Source: Ancistrus triradiatus
Lineage: Eukaryota; Chordata; Actinopteri; Siluriformes; Loricariidae
NCBI GenBank assembly: GCA_025084515.1
Contig: JAJAGP010001660.1
Span: 106,528 to 170,527 of the forward strand
Reading direction: 5' to 3'
Length of the DNA: 64,000 nucleotides
Shown here: positions 36,501-51,500 of the stretch, piece after piece
Numbering within the stretch: position 1 is the stretch's first letter
How the letters are laid out: each line of letters starts with the position of its first letter
Notes under the pieces: generated by a model
Databases searched by the model: none
The model's input: the letters and a program-made list of their open reading frames with translations, nothing else
Told to the model about the DNA's origin: nothing
Made by a program: the position numbers and the translations under genes

Positions 36501-39500
36501 TCCACAATTGCCTATATTGTGTCATGGAAGACTGCATTTGTTGAAAGTTGCTCTGGATAAGGTCATGTGCTAAATGCTGTAAACATAAATGCTCAGCTCA
36601 GTTGTAAGCTATTCTGGATAACAGTGTCTGCTAAATGCTTTAAACGTAATGGTGTAATGTAAGTGTTATATCTGGCTCCATCTGCCAGTAAATCAACAGA
36701 ACTGCATGTTCCATTTTACAATCTACAGGATTAGTTGCTGCACTAGTTCTGTTTGAATTCCATGAATGCAAGTTACCAAAAAATAAGCTTACATAGACAC
36801 TGGCCGGCCAAAAAAAAGGTCACCACTTGGATTTATCTAAGGAACTAGTTACATAGTTAAAAAAAGAGTCTCCCATCGGATAATTACTGCATTGGTGATG
36901 ATGTTTCAGCTGGCAACAAGTTATTTAACCCAACTAATGCAGTGAGTAGCTTCTCACTTATTAAACAACCATGTTGAAAGACACATCCTGTGGTTGTGGA
37001 AAAGATGTTCATCTGTATCAGAGAGGTCAAATTGTGAAAGAGTGGTTCAGGGAGCATGAGACATCATTTTCACACATGGATTGGCCACCACAGAGTCCAG
37101 ACCTGAACCTCATTGAGAATCTTTGGGATGTGCTGGAGAAGACTTTGTGCAGTGGAACAAATCTCCCATCATCAATACAAGATCTTGGGGAAAAATGAAT
37201 GCAACTCCAGACAGAAGTAAAGGTTGTGACACTGCAGAAGCAGTTCTGATCAGAGTTGCATCCAGTTATTTTTAGTCAAAAAACCTAAAAATGAGAAGCA
37301 CCTGTGTGTATATATAATAAAAAACAAAAAACATAATAAATGATATAATATTATTATTTTTTCTTTGTTGTTAGGTCAGGAATCTAGAGTCCATGATGTT
37401 TAGCACAGGGTGTAGGCTTAAGCATGCCCTGCATGAGTCCATTTGAGGGACGGCAAGGGTCTTAATAAGCTAACCCATCACTGCAGGGACCCAGGTTTGA
37501 GCCCTGGCTATGGCATCTGTCCAGAAAGGGGGGCACATACAGACATGATGGGTGTTTGTGTTTACCAAGTCCTGCAATGGTCTGACATCAGGTCCAGGGC
37601 ACACTTATGCCTGTGCCTTGTGTTTTCTGGGTATAGGTTCCAGAGCCCCAGTGGTGAAATGTGAGAATAAATAAATAAATAAGTAAATAGTGAAATAAAT
37701 AAATGATTTTCCTATAGCTACTTTGATCCAGACTGTGGGTTAGAAGCCTACTGGGAACAAATACGATAATTTCAGATATACAGGAAACTATCTGCAAAAC
37801 ATTGCCAGTGGTAAAATGGCTGAAAATACAGCAAGTACTACTCAACACATTATCATGTACCCTTTAGTCAGAAATAGATGACATATGAATGGTTTGTTAT
37901 CAGTACTAGAGTATGAATAATGCTTCTGAGATCGTTCAAGCTTTTAAAGCACTGACTGGTGTTTTAATCAGCAGTCATTACATTTGGAATACATTTGAGA
38001 AATTAACCTTACAGAACCTCATATACTGATAAGAGTTTCAAATGTGGACATACTATACCATTATTTAAGAGCCGAGTTTCATACAGATTTAATGGCGTCC
38101 TTTAACAAACAAGATTAAATTGGCTACAGAAGAATGTAGAAACATGGTCTTTGTAAAAGCAATTTAGGGTTTAGGATAATTACAACACATTTCATCATCT
38201 CTGCTGACTTTAGTGCAATCATATCCATAACTGCACCATAAGCACCATAGTCTTAACTTCTTATGATAGTTCAAAAGCACTGTTTGTATTAGCAATTGCC
38301 TTCCCATCGGGGTCTATGGGTTCCAAGTGACCTCATTACGCTCTATGAGCAATGATGGCCATTTAATACTAGCGTTCACTGTATAACATTTTGTCTGATT
38401 TATTGCTGCAGCAAGCCACTGATGTACTGAGTTCTACCATTAATCATTTAGATTTACAGCACTTAGCAGCTGCCCTTACCCAGAGACCGACTTACAACTG
38501 ATACAGTTTTACAAAATGAGAAGCTGATGAAGACCTTGACAGCTTTGGCAGAGTTGGGACTTGAACCCTCAACCTTCTGGTCAACAGTCAAGTGCACCAG
38601 CACTGTTGGTGAATGTGATAAATCGTGATCTGTAAAGAAGGTCACTGACTGATCTCTGTAGGTCTTGCTGGAGGTGGAGGGGGTGAAGCATTACTGGTTG
38701 GGAGAGGAACCAGAGGAGCCACTGGAGAAAAGGGAACCATGTCAAAGATGTCTGTAGAAACCTTGGAGTTGCTACCTCCCTGTAAAAAAGATGACAAGAT
38801 TAGTTTTAGTAATACTTACAAAATCAAAGTTCACATTTAATCACTTGACTTATTATATTTAAAGCAATTTATCAATTAAAACTAGCTACCTTACCTGCAC
38901 TGCCTATCAAGCCTTCTGTCTTTCTATATATATTTCTGTCTATACTGTGTCTGTCTGTACGGTCTGCCTGTTTGGGGTTGGACCTTTTAAAACAAAAACT
39001 CAGATTTCAGATATGCAAATGTATTAATTTTGATAAAGATTATGAACTTTGTCTTTTATTGAACACTCTTTTCATTGAATCTCAGCAGTGCTTCTGTGTT
39101 TATGAGATTTTAAGCATTGTCCAGCATCTCTTGTGGCTTGAAAGTTAGAAAACAGCATTTGTTCTACACCTGGCTTCAGATCCCAGGTTGGGCTTTCAAT
39201 GTGAATGGTGTGGTTCCAAACTGTACCTCAGAGCACTAGATTGACAACAGCAACAACAACATTAACTGACTTAGAACTGATACAGATCAAGAATTCTGTA
39301 TTTTGAATAGCCACTGTGAGTCAACACTGACTTAATGACACTGGTTCTGGATCTGGGAGTATGGCCCCAAACAGACCCTCATGTGACCCATGTTATGGCT
39401 CAACTACATGCACTTCTGGTCTGCAGCATCCCATTTGGGACAGGGCTGGGTTTTTTTTGTTGTTGTTTTTTTGCATGTGTGTGTACATCACGGCAGTGCA

Positions 39501-42500
39501 GTGGCTCGGTGGATAGCAAGAAGGTCATGGGTTCGATCCTAGATAAAGCAGTCTGGGTCTTTTCTGTGTTGAGTTTGCATATCCTCCTGGGTTTACTCCA
39601 GGTATTCCACAGTCCAAAGACATGCACTAGGTTAACTGATTGTGCTAAAAGTGACCTTAGTGTATGAGTGTGCGAGAATATGCCTTATGATGGACTGGCA
39701 CCCTGTTGTGTTCTTCCAGCCTTGCGCCATTTGCCTTCGGCTAGGCACCGGCTCTCCCACGACCCTGTCGACTATTAAGCGGATAAGAAAGTGAATGAAT
39801 GTGTGTATAAATTGTTTGCGAGCATCTTGGCTCTTATGAGAAGTGTTTAGCACAAGGTACTTATCTCAGTTTGGTTAATTATTGCTTTGGGCTACATTGT
39901 AATTGAGTTCCTCACACTATTGTTTTTTTTATTATTATAGTGGGAGATGTGTTAGGCCGTAGTAAGTTGTTTGATGCTGAGGTACAAGAATAACCTGCAT
40001 AATAGTAATTCCAATGTATGGTTCATTTTTTAATTCATTCATTCATTGTCTTATCTGCTTGATCCTAGTAAGGGTCGTGGGAATGCCAGTGCCTAGCCAG
40101 CTGCACAGGACGCAAGGCAGAAACAACCCCAGACAGGGCGCCAATCCATCACAGGGCACTCATACACACATTCACACACTAAGGGCACTTTAGAAACACC
40201 AATTAACCTAACACGCATGTCTTTGGAATGTGGGAGGAAACCAGAGTAGCCAGAGAAAAGCCATGTAGACATGGGGAGAACATACAAATGCCACACAGAC
40301 AGAGACAGGAATCGAACCAGGGATTTATGGAGCCTTGAGGCTACCATGCCACACTTGTAATAATACAATCAAACTTTATGGATGTTACAATGAAAACAAT
40401 CAATTAAAGCTGGCATATCATTAACTGTACTTACCCGGAATTAATCAATACAAATTCTATTGAAAACTGACACTTTTGTGATAAATGGTTAAGATTTTGT
40501 AGCTGCGATGAGATGACATTAGACAGTGTGTGCCTTCTTAGGGATCACTCCAGCAACTGATACACTTGTACCAGTATGACACACACTCAATACTAATTAC
40601 TTGTACACACCTTTGTGCTGAGGATGATCCATCAACCAAACAATATCTACACTCAGTAACTACTGTATATTAATTCAAAGTACACAGATGTGTTAAAATC
40701 TTATAAGACAACAGAAATAAGGGAGAACTGATAGAGGAAGAGAAGTACTCGAGGCCGAGGAAGCCCAGCTTCAGTCATGGGCTTGGGTAGGGCAGGTTTA
40801 GCAGGGGGAGGAGTCAAAACTCCAGCCGATATGCTGGAGTCAGGAGAGCTCATTGGCGTTAGTGTGACAGAAGAGATTTCTAGACAGGAGAAGGAGGTCA
40901 GATTGTGGCACCAAAAGAGAGAAGAAGGTCTCTGCAGCACGTAGGCCTCGTTAGTAGAGTTAATGTGAAGCAACTGTGGGAAAACAGATCATATCGATAG
41001 AGCAAAGCTTACAAAGAGCTATGAAAATCAAATGTAGTGACAATCCACTCAGGCCTTACTGGTGGTACTTGAGCAATCAGCAGTTGTTCCTCCAGCATCT
41101 GCAACTGTTTTTTCAACTCCGAGTTTTCTGTCTCAAGTTCCTGAATCTGGGAGGCGGAAAGGGATGTCAATTTTCATCAAGATGCTCAGTGAGAAGCAAT
41201 TTTCAGGTGAATCATGCTTGTCGAAGGCTGAAGTGTTGTAATTACTGAGGAAGTGACATGGGTATAACACTGCACACATCATGTTTGGATATTTGTGAAA
41301 GCTGTTGAAGCTTACTCTTTTCTGCAGACATGCGATTTGTTTTCTCGTCTCTACATCTTTCCCGCCTGACTCCAAAAACTTTTTGTATGCCAGGTCAAAT
41401 GCCTGCCCAATGGTCAAAGTGATTTCTTCTGCCTAATGGAAAAAGCAGAAACATTTAACTGTCTTAAAACTACCACGAACAGTACTACAAAACAAAAAAG
41501 ACCAAACACCTGAAACCCAAAATACACATCAAAGCTTTGCAACTACTTGCAGATTAAATAAGATCAAGAAGTGCCAGCTGTCATTGAAGCTGACCTAGAC
41601 ATTCAATAGCATGCTCTCTGGAATGCTGTGAAATCATGCTGAGATAAAATAGATGATCAGATTTTTCACTTGTGAAGACCATCTCAGCTCTTTATGTCAA
41701 GTCTTTTTATTTAAATACCGAATTCAAGTCAACGCTGAAATTGTTATGCTGATTATATAATTTCTTGGTGCCCTTTAGAATTTTCTATATTTCTGCATAA
41801 ATATGACCTAAAACATCATCAGATTTTCACACAAGTCCTAAAAGTAGATAAAGAGAACCCAGTTAAACAACTGAGACAAAAATATTGTACTTGGTCATTA
41901 ATTTATTGAGGAAAATGCTCCAATATTACATATTAGTGAGTGGCAAAAGTATGTGAACCTCAAGGATTAGCAGTTAATTTGAAGGTGAAATTAGAGTCAG
42001 GTGTTTTCAATCAATGGAATGAAATCAGCTGTGAGTGGGCACCATGTTTTATTTAAAGAACAGAGATCTATCAAAGTCTGCTCTTCACAACACGTTTGCA
42101 GGTTGCTAAAAATCATGTGGACAAGCCAGAAGGCTATTGGAAGAATGTTTTGTGGACGGATGAGACATACATAAAAAATTTTGTTTAAAAAGAAAAGCAT
42201 TATATTTGGAGAATGGAAAACACTGCATGCCAGCATAAGAACCTTATCCCATCTGTGAAACATGGTGGTGGTAGTATCAATGGTTTGGGCCTGTTTTGCT
42301 GCATTCTGGACCAGACGGGCTTGCCATCGTGATTGAACAAATGAATTCTGATTATATCGAGAATTCTAAAGCAAATGTCAGACATCCTGTCCATGAACTG
42401 ATCTCAAGAGAAGGTGGGGTCATGCAGCAAGACACGACCCTAAGTACACATCGTTCACCAAAGAATGGGTAAAGAAGAATAAAGTTAATGGTTTATGAAG

Positions 42501-45500
42501 AATGTCCAATTCCAAGTCCTGACCTTATCCAATTGGAAATGTTGTGAAGGACCTGAAGTGAGCAGCTTAATGTTAGGAAACCCACCAACATACCAGAGCT
42601 GAAGCTGTTTCTGTACGGAGAATGGGCCCCTAAAATTCCTCCAAAGCCGGTGTCAGGGCTGATCACAGTTTACCGGAAACGTTTTTAGTTGCAATTATTC
42701 TGCACAGGGGGGTTCACCCCATATACTGAAAGCAGAAGGTTCACATACTTTTGCTACTCACTAATATGTAATATTGGATCATTTTCCTCAATAAATAAAT
42801 GACCAAGTATAATATTTTGGGCTCATTTCTTTAACTGGGTTCTGTTTATCTACTTTTAGAACTTGTGTGAAAATCTGATGATGTTTTAGGTCATATTTAT
42901 GCAGAAAAATATAGAAAATTCTAAAGGGTTACAGACACACATACATATATACACACAATGCATTCAAAAAGCCTTCAGACCTTTTTTTTTTTACACATTT
43001 TATGTTGCGTCCTTGTACTAAAATAAAAAAATAATTTCAAATTTATAGGAAAGGCCAAACTAAAATGTTTCATTGACATAACAAAGAGTCCTAGAGAGTC
43101 TTTTAGGGTATGCTTAAAACTTTTGGATTTCAGGCTATAAGACAAAACAAGAATGCTATTTTTTATGTACATCTTTAATAAATTATACTAGATATTGATA
43201 ACTAAAAAAAAAGATTAACTATTAATTTTAAACAATTTCCCATAAAGACAATCAAACAGATAAATTATGCTTATAGTGACTTTATGGCAAGAGGGAAATG
43301 GGATGAGACTAAGCCTGTTATCCATCACATGAGCTTAAAGATTAACAAAGTAAAAAAAAAAATCTGATAAAAGAAAAAGCAGAAAAAAATAACTCAGCAA
43401 GTCATTTTGCATCCAGATGAGATGCTTTCCAATATGACTGGAAAGCCTCTGACCTACCTTAGACCTTAAATGAGAGATTCTCCAATGCTGTCAAACTACC
43501 CAGGTCTATGTGCCAGTGAGACACAGATAATCAGTTTACATCCCAGAATTACAGCAGTTTGTATTTATTCAGGCTCTGGAGGCTTCAAATTAGATAAAGC
43601 TGACAGGCTCCCCAAGAGCTACAACAGTGAGGTTAAACTGACTATGGAGGCCCATAACTTTTTCATTGTAATTCTGTACATCAGACCCTTCCACATCCTA
43701 TGTATGAAAATGTACCGTCTCCCTCAGCAAGTGTGGATTACCAAGTAAGTAAGGTGCCCAGTATGTATTGTTTAAAATCTTAAACTGAATAGGCTCTGAG
43801 CGTCTGGAAAAAAAACAAAAACCTCTTTATCTTCTCAGAACAACAGAAGAAGCCGAATTACAGTGCATGCCAAGACATTTTCCTGTGCATAACCTTACAC
43901 ATTTTTCACTGTCGAACACGTAGCATAGATGCTTGTTGGATTCTGAGTCTTTGCAAATAAATGTGAATATCCTTTTATCCGTTTTATCATCTGCACAGAA
44001 GGATATCCGATGCAACTGGCAATTGTGCTGCACGTCCTGTAGACAGAGAGAAGGAAAAGTTAAAAGAGGAGGCAAATGGTATATATACATACAAACTAGG
44101 GCTGGGCAATATGATGATATTTTATCGTATCATGATACATTTTGTTATTGTGATAGACGATATGCTTTTCTGAGCATACCGAGGATATCGTCAGTGCTTC
44201 AAGAACACTGACCAACAGCAAGCTTCATTATAAAGAGGGTTATTAGTTCTGTTTAATCGGATGACGTGCAGTAAATTTTGAATAAAAAACACTGTACTAA
44301 ATATGGGATAATATTTGACTAGTAGTTTTTAAGAATCTGTCGCTACTGATGCATTTTGGCTGTGATCATATGTATCGCGATAAATATCGTGTATTGTGTA
44401 AATGTCTTTATTAGGGTGTATTAGGGTCTTTTTTACGGATATACAGTATTACCATATCGCCCACCCTAATACAAACATCTCAATGCTGAGTATGGTGAGC
44501 CTGTGCCAATTGTAGTCCTAGCTGCCTGTTATTAACTGGTGGCACATAGCGTGGTCGTCTGCTGCTGTAGCCCATCTGTTGTGACTTCTGCATACCTCAG
44601 TTGTAACAAGTGGTTATTTGAATTACTGTTGCTTTTGCATCAGCTCGAACCAGTCTTTTCATTCTCCTCTGACCTCTGGCATCAACAAGGCATTTTCACC
44701 CAATGAACTTCTGCTCACTGGATGTTTTCTCTTTTCTCTGTAAACCTTAGAATGTCTGTGTGTGAAAATCCCAGTACATCAGCAGTTTCTGAAATATTCA
44801 GACAAGCCTGTCTAGAACCAACAACCATGCCACATCCACAGTCACATCAATCACCCTTTTCCTCTTACTCATGCTTGGATTGAACTTCAGCAGGATGACT
44901 TGACCATGACTACAAGCCAAATGCATTGATCCATGTGATTTGCTGCATTAAAGAGCAGTTGGACAGGTGTAACTAATGAAGTGCCAAGTAAGAGCGTGTA
45001 CATAGGGAATATGTGGAAGCATACAGGTTCTGTATGATATCCTGTGGCGTATTTGCCCACAGATGTTGCAGTTGGTGCCACAGATTTGTTTATGTCCCTC
45101 ATACCACGACTAGGGGTGACCAATTCCAATCCAGAATTCATCGGCAGCAGCATTTGGGGAGTGTGTCACTCCACAGCAACGGCAGGATTGAAGCGCTCAC
45201 CACAAAGCATACTCAAACCAGATGGTCACTGGATCTCAAACAGGACCTAGATTCATCGCTAAAGATGAGAAGCGGTCAGTCCGTAGCAGTACAGGTTTCT
45301 CGTTCATGACTGCAAACGAAGGCAACGATGAATGGATGGCAATGACAGGACACGTAATGGGCACCGTGACAACAATTTTCCTTCTGCTAAACACCTGGAA
45401 ATGGTCCTGGCAGAGACAGAGGTGTGTAGTGAATGTGCCATCTGTGTCTGGATGGTGGACAAGGAACTGCAGGAGCTGCTCGTGCTTGTCAGTGGATCAA

Positions 45501-48500
45501 ACAATCCTCTCTACTGGTGGTCTGTCTGGGCTGCCCTCATGGAACCACTGCTCCCAACACCACCTAAAACCTAGGTCAGATTGACCTAGATGGTGGACAA
45601 TTTGTCAAAATGACCATCCTTCTTCTCTCAATGCAAAGGATGGGCCCCCTCTCAAAGTCTGTCAACTGGACAAAATGTTTTCCCCATATATATATAGTGA
45701 TTATCATAGGTATGACAAAAAAGAAGTAATGGTTTGCGGTGGTGATGCCTTTTACCATCAATTATAACAACAGGCCCAATTCTATACAGAACAGGTGTTC
45801 CTCTATTAGATATAGCACAATGAGCATCCCTGTACACAATTACTTTCGCAACCATTTCAATTTACAACAGATGGAATGAACCTTACTCCAACAGTTTGCA
45901 ATAACCATAATGGTCATTGTAAGGCAACATCCAAATTCAGCTAACAGGTAAGACTTGAATTCAATGGTTCTGAACTGGGCCATAGAAATCCAATACTGTA
46001 ACGCTTTAATAGCCAACAGTTGTTGACAACAAAAATTACATACACACGGGTCTTTTTCTTTCCTCTTCAGCAGCCAAACCGAAAACACCTTTATGGACTT
46101 TGTTTAGGATTGTAGGGCAATGTTGATGAACTGACGTGTTGGGAAAGTGGGAAACCTAACGAAAGTGTCATACTGGGTGTCATTCGCCACTGTTTTTACC
46201 TGTGAGATTCCTGCTTGTAGCTTCAATCATGAAGCTGGTAGCATTGAGTTTGGCTAAAATAACAACGAACTCCATTAAAACGCGTCTGCATGGTTTTAGC
46301 ATATAGTGTTTGAGATGAGCAAACCTTTTGTTTAAGATCTAATATCTTCAACTCCATAAAATGGAATTTTGGTAGCTCCACTTTGGTAACCTTCTGCCCC
46401 TCTGACTTCTTAATGTGTCTTTGACACTGCACCTCATAAAAGGTACTGTCAGGGTCACAAAACAGGGAAGCTATAAAAATCTTGAAATTGTAGGAAATAA
46501 TTGTATTTTATGTATTTTTACCATACAGATTGCCTTAAAGCAGTTTTACAGACATCTGAGCTTTAACCACAGTGAACAAGCCAAAGGCAACACAGAGAAG
46601 GGAAAAAAACTAAGATGTAGACCAATACGCAGCAGGGGGAGCCTATTATTATCTAGCAGTCACTTGGAATTTTATATATCAGAGAGTCTAGTGGTTAATG
46701 AAAAGAATGCCAATAGTTAATGATGGAAGCAGCATACTGTAGGTAGTGGGTAATGCACATGTGCAGCTATTGATCATGCTGTCAAACACATCAAAGGGAA
46801 AAAGCATTCTCTGACCTTGAGCTTCCGGACGGCATCTTTTACCACTTCTGTTCCCTTGGGTTGCTCAACCTCAGTGCTCCCTAGAAACTACGGAACAATA
46901 CAGAAATAAACAGACAACCTGCATATACAGAGATACATAAATACTAATGGCTTTACAACCTTGCAAGCACCAGTGTATATGTGGTCTATAACACAACAGA
47001 TGTAACAATAATTACTCATTTTAACGTATAAGAAAATAGTTTTTGCAGTGCTGAGAAGGATCCACCAAATAGTAACAGATCTGTGGTGGTCCTATGGGGG
47101 TCCTGAACATTACAGAACAGAGTAAAGGGGCAAACAAAGCATGCATGGAAACATATGGACTACAGTCTAATTGTATATATAGATGTAGTGCATATATATG
47201 ATAAGTGGAACTGACAAAATGGACAATGAGTGTAGAAACACGCTGTACCTCACACAAAGTCGGCCGTGAGTGTATATTGAAATGGGTATCTGTTAATCCA
47301 TTTGTATACTGTGTAACAACACGATGTGAAACCCATCTCAATTCAGTCTGAGCAGCTGCAGCTAGCCAGTGTCTAGACAAGGTATTAGCCACAATTGCAC
47401 CTTTCCAAGTCTTTCTCAGATTATTGCCTCATCCCTGTCCTTCTAAATATTTAGGTGATAAAGACTCGATAATAAATCCCAAAGTCTCTTCCATCCTCTT
47501 CTCTTATCAGCTGATTTCTCCCAAGACCCTGCCCTCCAAACATATAAACAGCCTCCTTCATAAAAGAAAATAAATGTGAGCAAATGCCAGGGTTAAACAT
47601 CATGAAAATGTCAAAAGTCTGACAAATGTTTGTTTAGATATTTGTGTGGAAGGATTCAAATGGCAGCAGGAGAGTCACCCAAAACCCACCTCACAGCTTT
47701 GCAATAACTACGTGCAGATCCAAAAAGATCAAGAATTGTTGACTGTCAAGGATTTGCTCTACAGTCACCTGACCTAAACCTCCCTGAGCATTTATGTGGC
47801 TATTTGAAGACAGAGAAAGCCAAGCACTCAGTAACATCACAGGAAGCTCACTGAATAGTGTGAAATCAGCACATGGATCATCAGATTGTTTTTTCCCATG
47901 CCAGCACAAGTCAGCAATGTCATTACGTCAAAAGGGGTAACATAGCAAATACTAATAAGAAACAAAGAAACTTCAAAGATTCTACTTTTCACTCAATTTG
48001 CTATGTTGGTTATAAGAGTTGTAAAGAAAAACATTAGAGGGGAAAAAAGCATTTTCACAAGTGGTTCAAGCATTTGGCATCCATATACAGTACTGGGGAA
48101 AAAGAGAGACCACTGCAAAATTATTAGTATCTCTGATTTTATTATTTGTAGGTACTGTATATGTTTGAATGAAATAGAATATTTTTGCAACAATGACAAG
48201 AGTATTTATTGCTGTAAATGACAAATGGTCAAAATAACAAAAAAGATACAGTGTTCTCAGACCCCTACTCTACCCTACTCTATAATTCAAATAAAAATAA
48301 GAAAAATTAGTACAAATATATTCATGTTTATACAGTATTCATTTATGAAACAACTAATTAATAAACAACTAGAAATTAATATTTCCAATACCTCTCACTT
48401 TTTCTCAATAAATAAGATTTGGTTCAGGTGAAACCATATCTCATTAAGTAGAATGAGGTGTGTGTGTATATTACTGAGTGGACCAGTTATAGCCCACAGC

Positions 48501-51500
48501 AGATGCTGTGATGTACCAAAAACTGTAACTGGTTTACACAGTAATGAATGCTACAGTTCACTTGTATGGCCACTGTGAGATGCTCATGTGCCCTTCAGAA
48601 TACATCCAAAGTACATGTTGCACTCGGAATGGTTCAGAATGGTTCAATACAAGTTTCCCCTACCATAACTTAATGATTCAGCATATCAGAACTTTGTATC
48701 ATGAACTTTGTTTAGTTATTGTAAGAGAACAATAATATTGTGCAGAAAAAAATGCCAAAAAGAAAATAAAAGACAATGACGAAGAAAAAATAAAACATGA
48801 AAGATTAAAACAACAAAAGAAAAATATGCTTAGGAAAAATGAAGACTGACTGGTTGATTGATGAAGATGAAAAGGACAAAGTAAACACACACCCCAGCAA
48901 AAAAAAATGAAGGCAAAAAGGAGAGTGCCTGAACGATATGCCTGGATTTACTACCTAAGATAAGTAAAATATAGTATAGTAAAAGCATAGAACATTAAAT
49001 TACAGTAAGTAATAAAGATGTTTTATGGTAATCAAAGGATCCAGAGTTTTGTAGCCTAAGAGAAATTGTTTTTCCTGTGTTTTTCTCTTGGGATGTGCAA
49101 TGCAGAACTTGAAATCATTTTAAAAGTAAATTTGGAACACAGCCCATATAAAGAGAGGTAAGAATACATAGGCTCTCAGAGCTTTAAAAACTGATAAGGC
49201 TATGTTCAGACTGCAGGACAAATTGGATTTCATCGTCAAATCCTATTTTTAGTCTGAGTGCCAGCACTGCAAATTACATGAGACCAAATTTCTGCTTGGA
49301 CTGAATTCATTTTCACTTGCTAAAGCGCATTCATATACTGAATGGCATTCTTCTCCATGGATGGCACGTCTTCTCAAGGCTGAAGTACTATATCATTCTG
49401 AATTCCATGTTCATGAGGTTGTAGTTGTCCTTGTGGCAAATCTCTGGCATCAGTAAGTGCCAACTAACATAAAACCCACATCAAACCCTATCTGACTGGT
49501 TAAACATATTATATGGAAAAAACGTTTTGCCATTCAGACTGGCCAACAAATCCGTCAAGTCACAACAACTCAAGTCATATTTTGAGCCTAAATAGGATTT
49601 GAATTACCAGTATTATCATGCCTGAAGCCACTGTCACACTACACATTTGAGGTTTGCCACTCTGCAAGGCAGGGCCAAGGCAGAGCTGGAAGGCTGGCGG
49701 GGCAAACAGTCATCCATGTGGTGTTATGTGGTTAGCATAGTCTTGGCTAGGGATATAACTCTGGGAATTGGCGAAGAGTGCTGCTAGCTTTACTTCAGCT
49801 TTGAAGCATAGGCGTATTTTTTTTTATTAGTGTTTAATTTAAAACACAATATGAAAACATTTAATACAGTACTGTACTCTACAATACAGTCTTATCATTG
49901 TATCTTTTATAAAACTTGAAACAATTACAGAAAATGAAGGTAACGTTCCATGTTGTTTTCTGCCTTCGATTCTCTTTTCAGTCAGCAGATGTCACAAGGG
50001 TTTGCTTGTACTAGTTTTCCATTATTCCAATGTCAGTAGGATGTTATCTGATCTTATTTGACTGATGTTTATCTCCTCTTATAATTCTTAAGACCTCTGG
50101 CCATTAATTAACGATTCAGACAGTCAGTGCAGTGCTAAGCAGGTGTATTTAATCTATTTCCTCTCTGCAGATGACGGATAAGCTGTAATGTGTCTGTTTA
50201 TTCACAGGTCAACAATGCAGTGCAGTAGTGAAAGTGAGAAACACTGGACTAAGAAACAACTGCCGCATGAGTGCTCTTATGATGAATGTTCTCCACTCGT
50301 TCTGACCGATGTAGCATTCACATTGAGACAGTGATAATTAACACACCATGCTGTTTAATCTTATTCCTAGTTATTATTTAATATAGTACCTGAGAGGCCA
50401 TCTATTAATCTATCCATCCATCATTCCATCCATCAATCTGTCTGTCTTTCCATCCATCTATCTAGCCACCCAGCTATTCATCTAGTAACCTGTACATCCA
50501 CTCGTCCATCCATCCCTTTGCAAACCTTTCATCCCTCCCTCCCACCATTCATTCATCCTCAGTTCATCTCTCCATCCATCCCTTTGTAATCCTTTCACCT
50601 TCCCTATCTTCATTCTCAATTCAGTCCCAACCATTTAACCATTCTATCCATATTTTTTTTGTCTGTATATTGTGAATGTGCCACTTTGGCAGCCCTCTGT
50701 CAGAGAATACCGTATTTTTCGGACCATAAGGCGCACTTAAAATCCTTTAACTTTCTCAAAAATCGACAGTGTGCCTTAAAATGCGGTGCGTCTAATGTAT
50801 GAATTAATTCTGGTTGTGCTTTCTGACCTAGAACCGATTGTAGATGGTACACAATGTTTTAGCACGGCCTTTGTAAGTTACGAAGCTTAGGGCAACTGTA
50901 GTGCGCAGCATCGCGGAGTAATACGGTATGTGCTTCAGCATTAGGGTACGTGCATTCATTCATTCATTTTCGAAGCGGATTTCAAACCCAACGCTATCAG
51001 TCACGCAGTACAACATGGACATAGAGCAGCTGTGAGAGAATTCAGCATTAACGAATCAATGGTACGGAAGCGGAGGAAGCAAGAAGACGCCCTGCGCCAG
51101 GTAAAGACCAAACTGAGCTTCTGAGGGAACTTAAGAGTTTTGTTTCATTTCATGCGTCTTATAACCCGGTGCGCTTTATGTATGAACATAGACCAGTTAG
51201 CAGTCGATCACTGATATCACGCCTTATAACCCGGTGCGCTTTATGGTCCGGAAAATACGGTACACAATGAAATGTGAATCATTACGGGTATGCACTATTT
51301 AACGTCCTAACGGCATAAAATCAATGTCCGATTCACTTTAATATTTGAGGTCTTAAGAACTATAATAAGAAATAACAATCTGTCTTAATATCCTTAATCT
51401 GTCATAGTCCCCTTGTGATGGCAAACATGGTATTGTATTTCATAAAAGGTACAAAGATAAGAATTACTGTATTGTACAGTACTATACTAAAATGCTTTTA

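Larger units (their letters stand above)
36101..38649. other. gulp1 intron with SINE and Tc1 fragments
   Basis: Decayed S1-like copies at about 36380-36650 (two tails, gtgctaaatgctgtaaac and gtctgctaaatgctttaaac), a deleted Tc1 element (36798-37300), a tRNA-like repeat fragment (37440-37665) and an S1 SINE (38448-38612). Confidence 0.6.

Noticed and set aside
38640..38650. The in-frame stop just after gulp1 exon 38650-38779 as the end of the protein.
   Set aside because: A gtcagt donor precedes it, and the next exon (36006-36100) continues the conserved protein in the right phase.
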